From positions 13,498-77,497 of the forward strand of contig DEWK01000023.1 of the NCBI GenBank assembly GCA_002363615.1: a stretch of 64,000 nt of DNA. The letters are read 5' to 3'. A program made the position numbers and the translations under genes. This DNA comes from Lachnospira sp. UBA3212. GTDB lineage: Bacteria; Bacillota; Clostridia; Lachnospirales; Lachnospiraceae. Of this stretch, positions 60,738 to 64,000 are shown piece after piece. Under the pieces are notes generated by a model that saw only the letters and a list, made by a program, of their open reading frames with translations, ran no database searches and was not told the origin of the DNA. Each line of letters opens with the position of its first letter. The stretch's first letter is position 1.

Positions 60738-62208
60738 GTTCAATTTTCTCCTTTTCTACCTCAAAATAAAAAGCAACACCGTTTTCTAAGTTATACACAC
60801 CATAGTTTTGTTTGTGCTGATCCATAATGGCTTTTACAAGGGAAAGACCAATTCCATTACCGCCGTATTCCCTGGTTCTTGCCTTATCCACCTTATAAAA
60901 CTTTATCCATAACTTATCTAGGTCTTCTTCTGGAATCGGCTTTCCATCATTGTATACGGTGACCCGTAAATTATCATCAAAACTTTCCAAAGAAATTTTA
61001 ATAGTACCCTTTACTATAACATGATTTAGGGCGTTTGTAACGTAATTCGTAAGAACCTGTTCAATCCAGAACTCATCTCCCCAAACATAACACTCTTTCG
61101 AATTATCAAAATAAACATCCAATTCTTTTTGTTCTATGAGGATTTTTGATCGTTCTAAGACCCCGTTGATTACACTGATAATATCAAATCTACTCATATC
61201 CAAAGGGATTCCACCTGATTCCATCTGGTTTAATGACAAAAGGTTTCTTACCAAATGATTCATCTTATTGGCTTCATCAATAATAACGTCGCAGTAAAAA
61301 TTCCTGCTTTCCGGATCGTCATCGTTAATTCCCTCTTTTAGTCCTTCCGCGTATCCTTGAATCAAAGCGATTGGGGTCTTTAATTCATGGGAAGCATTGG
61401 AAATAAAGTCAGTACGCATCTTATCGATTTTTTCCTTCTTTTCAATGTCTTGCTCCAATTTAGAATTGGCATTTTTTAGGTCTGTAATGGTTGCCTCAAG
61501 CTTTGTAGAAAGTTTGTTCATACTATTTCCCAAAGCGTCTAATTCCGTGGTTCCATGATCCTTATATTTTACATTAAAATTCAAGGAAGACATCTGTTCT
61601 GAGATTTTTACTAAACGCTTGATAGGTTTGGTAAAATAGTAGGACAGGATTGTCATTAAGAAAGTTGACACAATAATAGCAATCACGCCAATATATGCAA
61701 AGAAACGATTGGAAATAGCAACACTATCTCGCATAGCTGTAATAGGCACTCTCATTAAGTAATAGGTATCTGAATCCAAACTACCGAATTTTTGAAGATA
61801 TTCGATTTGGGTATGCCGATCATAAAAAGTATCGGTAACATCATTGTCATCGGAAAGGGTTAATTCCCCACGAAACATCTGGCCCCTGGTGAAATCTTTT
61901 AGGTCATCTCCGGAATTAAAGATGCTATCACTATCAGAACCAAAAATCGTTAAAGCGATTCCCGCGGTTTCACACTTGTTCTTTACTGTATTGCAATTCT
62001 CGCTATCATTGAAATACTCATCTACATCATCAATGTCAGAAATATACTCCAACATGGAATCTAGGGCTGCTACCTTTTCTGTATAGTAATATTTAGATAA
62101 AAACAAAGAATTAATCAAAATACATGACAAAAGGGTGCCGGATAGGATACCGGCTAAGAGAATGGTCATCTGAACCCGCATGGAAAGCATGGAGTGTTTC
62201 TTACTCAT
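60721..62208 (-). CDS. Sensor histidine kinase (HAMP-HisKA)
   Basis: The 495-residue two-component sensor has a membrane segment at about 14-34, an extracytoplasmic sensing region (about 35-165), a second membrane segment (about 170-192), a HAMP domain and coiled coil (about 193-260), the phospho-acceptor His274 (SNASHELKTPIALIQG), and the ATPase domain (NALNH, GGNGIGLSLVKAIMDQH). It is encoded 1 nt after its OmpR-type regulator, so the pair is cognate. The sensed signal is not evident. The C-terminus overlaps the hisH start by 17 nt. Confidence 0.95.
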   Translation of the reverse strand: MSKKHSMLSMRVQMTILLAGILSGTLLSCILINSLFLSKYYYTEKVAALDSMLEYISDIDDVDEYFNDSENCNTVKNKCETAGIALTIFGSDSDSIFNSGDDLKDFTRGQMFRGELTLSDDNDVTDTFYDRHTQIEYLQKFGSLDSDTYYLMRVPITAMRDSVAISNRFFAYIGVIAIIVSTFLMTILSYYFTKPIKRLVKISEQMSSLNFNVKYKDHGTTELDALGNSMNKLSTKLEATITDLKNANSKLEQDIEKKEKIDKMRTDFISNASHELKTPIALIQGYAEGLKEGINDDDPESRNFYCDVIIDEANKMNHLVRNLLSLNQMESGGIPLDMSRFDIISVINGVLERSKILIEQKELDVYFDNSKECYVWGDEFWIEQVLTNYVTNALNHVIVKGTIKISLESFDDNLRVTVYNDGKPIPEEDLDKLWIKFYKVDKARTREYGGNGIGLSLVKAIMDQHKQNYGVYNLENGVAFYFEVEKEKIEHDSNH

Positions 62209-62209
62209 A

Positions 62210-62896
62210 TTATTCCTCCGTACTTACTTCAAACTTGTATCCCATTCCCCAAATTGTTTTAATATAATCTGACTGGCTTCCCAATTTACTACGAAGCTTC
62301 TTTACATGTGTATCAATCGTTCTGGCATCTCCAAAATAATCATAGTTCCAAACATTATTTAGAATATTTTCTCTTGAAAGAGCTATGCCTTGGTTTTCAA
62401 TGAAATAACAAAGTAACTCAAATTCCTTAAAACTAAGTTCAATGGGCTGATCACAAACCTTGACGATATGAGCCACCTTGTTAACTTCAATATTTCCAGC
62501 TTTTAATACATCGCTTGCCCCAATTTTGTTGGCTCTTCTTAGTATAGCGTCAACACGTGCGGTAAGGATTTTGGGGCTAAATGGTTTCGTGATAAATTCG
62601 TCTACTCCCAATTCAAAACCTAACAATTCATCCTGTTCCTCACTTTTTGCCGTTAACATAATAATGGGAACTTTGGAAAATTTCCTGATTTGTCTGGTTA
62701 CCTCCCAGCCATCCATCTTTGGCATCATAACATCAAGAATAATTAAATCAATATTCTTGTCGCTAAAGAATAAATCCACTGCTTCTTCTCCATCTCCAGC
62801 CTCAATTACCTTATAATCTTTTTTGGTAAGGAAATCAGAAACCAACTTTCTCATTCTGCTTTCATCATCCACTACAAGAATTTTTAATTCGTCCAT
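62210..62896 (-). CDS. OmpR/PhoB-family response regulator
   Basis: The 228-residue regulator has a receiver domain with acid pocket Asp10-Asp11, phosphorylation Asp55 (ILDVMMPKMDG), Thr/Ser and Lys in MLTAKSEEQD and ITKPFSPKIL, and a winged-helix DNA-binding domain (about 128-225, SFKEFELLCYFIENQG, VHVKKLR-like THVKKLRSKLG). It would be phosphorylated by the downstream kinase and act as a transcription factor. A short gap of 12 nt separates it from the unknown membrane protein gene upstream. Confidence 0.95.
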   Translation of the reverse strand: MDELKILVVDDESRMRKLVSDFLTKKDYKVIEAGDGEEAVDLFFSDKNIDLIILDVMMPKMDGWEVTRQIRKFSKVPIIMLTAKSEEQDELLGFELGVDEFITKPFSPKILTARVDAILRRANKIGASDVLKAGNIEVNKVAHIVKVCDQPIELSFKEFELLCYFIENQGIALSRENILNNVWNYDYFGDARTIDTHVKKLRSKLGSQSDYIKTIWGMGYKFEVSTEE

Positions 62897-62908
62897 ATAT
62901 ATGCCTCC

Positions 62909-63442
62909 TTATTCCTGTGACTCTACTTCTACTCCAAAGGTACTTGTTTCTTCTGTGGCCTTGCTACTTGTTTCGTAGATCGCCTGATATTTTTTACTAA
63001 TTACTCTTTCATAATTGGTTATATTGGCGTTATCGCTATTTTTGGTAAACAGATAAAAGAGAATTAATAAAAAGAACAATATAACATTTAAGGTTAAGGA
63101 AATACCCAGCGCCTTTTGACTTTTTTCCGATTGAATTTCTTCTTCCACCGGATAATTATCTCCTTTTGAAAATGTGGTTTCCCTAGCGAGAATTGGTGGG
63201 AGAGATTCTATGTTTCCGCCTCCAATTTGAATAATGTCCTGTAATTCTTTTAAAAACAAATCACCAAGTATAGTTTTAAAAATGTTTTGACGTATCAGTT
63301 TTTGATATACTGCCTCAGCTGTTTTAGCATCGGTATATTCATATTTAGCCCTTACTAATTCAATATTTTTTTGATCTAATAAGGCCTTTTGATATTCATC
63401 TTCATTAGAAAATACAATTCCTTCAATACGATACTCCTCCAC
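62909..63442 (-). CDS. Hypothetical single-pass membrane protein
   Basis: Not recognised. The 177-residue protein starts at GTG 63442, set by AGAGGAGG 7 nt upstream. The cytoplasmic part (about 1-105) is charged and helical (DQKNIELVRAKYEYTDAKTA) and ends near KSQK. One membrane segment (about 112-135, ISLTLNVILFFLLILFYLF) leads to a short exterior tail rich in Thr/Ser/Glu. No signal-peptide cleavage is needed. It precedes the response regulator by 12 nt, so it may work with the two-component pair (inference). Confidence 0.78.
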   Translation of the reverse strand: MEEYRIEGIVFSNEDEYQKALLDQKNIELVRAKYEYTDAKTAEAVYQKLIRQNIFKTILGDLFLKELQDIIQIGGGNIESLPPILARETTFSKGDNYPVEEEIQSEKSQKALGISLTLNVILFFLLILFYLFTKNSDNANITNYERVISKKYQAIYETSSKATEETSTFGVEVESQE

Positions 63443-63554
63443 GATAGACCTCCTCTAGTAATTTCTTGATTATTTTATCAAAAAATCCCCTTAAATACCA
63501 TATGTTCATAAAGATTTCATGTATTTTATCATTGTATTTTCCATATTTGCTAAG
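63443..63554. other. Intergenic region before the unknown membrane gene
   Basis: AT-rich, with a GATAAAAT stretch about 50 nt before the GTG start that could be a -10, but no good -35 at the right distance. No other structure seen. Confidence 0.35.
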
Positions 63555-63581
63555 AAAAAAATAGCGACCAAAGGGTCGCTA
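63555..63581 (-). terminator. Intrinsic terminator after the XRE regulator gene
   Basis: Minus strand: TAGCGACC, loop CTTT, GGTCGCTA, then seven T. The stem is perfect. Confidence 0.9.
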
Positions 63582-63655
63582 GAAATTGTTTTGGTAGGTT
63601 ATTCTTCCTATGTGCTACTTATCTAATTGTTTGTATTTATAGTTTTATCCCCATA

Positions 63656-63901
63656 TCAACAAGGAAAATTACCTGGTTGGTCAGACAGGCCGGTTAAATA
63701 TTCAAGACTTACGTCATAATATTTCGCTAGGGTAAGAAAACGATCATAAGGAACGATAACAACACCTCGTTCGTAATCACTGACGGTTCTTTGACCTACA
63801 CCAAACATCTTAGCCAAATCAATCTGTGATCGTCCTCTTCCCTTTCGTAATTCCTTCAAACGTTTTGGAACTTTCTCATAATAAATCTCTGTAAAGTTCA
63901 T
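63656..63901 (-). CDS. XRE-family helix-turn-helix regulator, small
   Basis: From ATG 63901 (AAGGAGG 5 nt upstream) the protein has 81 residues and is one HTH_XRE domain: RLKELRKGRGRSQIDLAKMF, GVGQRTVSDYERGVV, YDRFLTLAKYYDVSLEYLTG. It would bind DNA as a dimer. It resembles small repressors of Firmicute chromosomes and prophages; no phage gene is nearby. The open frame continues to the window edge, but those codons lack family similarity and the ribosome binding site decides the start. The upstream control region lies mostly outside the window. Confidence 0.9.
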   Translation of the reverse strand: MNFTEIYYEKVPKRLKELRKGRGRSQIDLAKMFGVGQRTVSDYERGVVIVPYDRFLTLAKYYDVSLEYLTGLSDQPGNFPC

Positions 63902-64000
63902 AACTTCCTCCTTTTCATACATCACCCTTTTTACCGAAAACAATTCCATATTTATTATAAATCCTTTTTTTATGAACTTGAATTTACAATCTAAGTGCAA

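Overview
The window looks like a chromosomal segment of a low-GC Gram-positive anaerobe, most likely a member of the Lachnospiraceae (Clostridia). The reasons are gene order (radC-mreBCD-mrdA-rodA-mgsA, ytfI/ytfJ, mutSL-miaA-ynbB, lexA divergent from a small LysM gene), AGGAGG-type ribosome binding sites, TTGACA/TATAAT promoters and a GH51 arabinofuranosidase typical of gut fibre users. I cannot name the genus. No tRNA, rRNA, CRISPR array or complete mobile element was seen.

Left end (1-3.8 kb, mostly + strand): the 3' part of a recQ helicase gene, an EcsC-family gene with an apparent -1 frameshift at a slippery heptamer, and a flavodoxin gene behind a perfect 25-bp dyad. Then comes a decayed strip with the remnant of a DUF3800 gene and a structured RNA candidate beside it. 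Codon use here (ATA for Ile, AGA for Arg) differs from the rest, so this looks like the edge of an accessory segment.

SOS and recombinase block (3.8-6.9 kb): lexA and a divergent yneA-like LysM gene share a promoter region with five LexA-box-like sites. A tyrosine recombinase and a zinc-ribbon protein follow.

Shape/division superoperon (21.5 to 7.0 kb, all - strand): radC, mreB, mreC, mreD, mrdA, rodA, mgsA, a HlyD-like membrane protein, yggS, sepF, ylmH, divIVA, aroB, lspA, rluD. It joins lateral wall synthesis, division-site proteins and small housekeeping enzymes.

Repair and tRNA-modification operon (33.1 to 21.6 kb, - strand): proB, an unknown gene, a DUF896 gene, 5-formyl-THF cycloligase, miaB, mutS, mutL, miaA and a methionine-gamma-lyase-family PLP enzyme.

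Core block 45.2 to 33.1 kb (- strand): a diaminopimelate decarboxylase, two unknown genes, ytfI/ytfJ-like genes, rpsU, phoH, ybeY, a DUF3048 protein, a lipid flippase-like protein and two FAD enzymes.

Right part (45.4-64 kb): a LamG-GH51 arabinofuranosidase (+), a membrane Ser/Thr kinase with a degenerate catalytic loop (-), a rhomboid-like protein without a visible catalytic serine (-), a giant 2-hydroxyacyl-CoA dehydratase-activase-like protein (+), a membrane-spanning CpsB/YwqE-type phosphatase fusion (-), a nitroreductase, ung, hisF, hisH, a histidine kinase/response regulator pair, an unknown membrane protein and an XRE regulator (-). The most unusual items are the transmembrane PHP phosphatase, the kinase with its promoter nested in a terminator, the DUF3800-linked RNA and the multi-site LexA control region.
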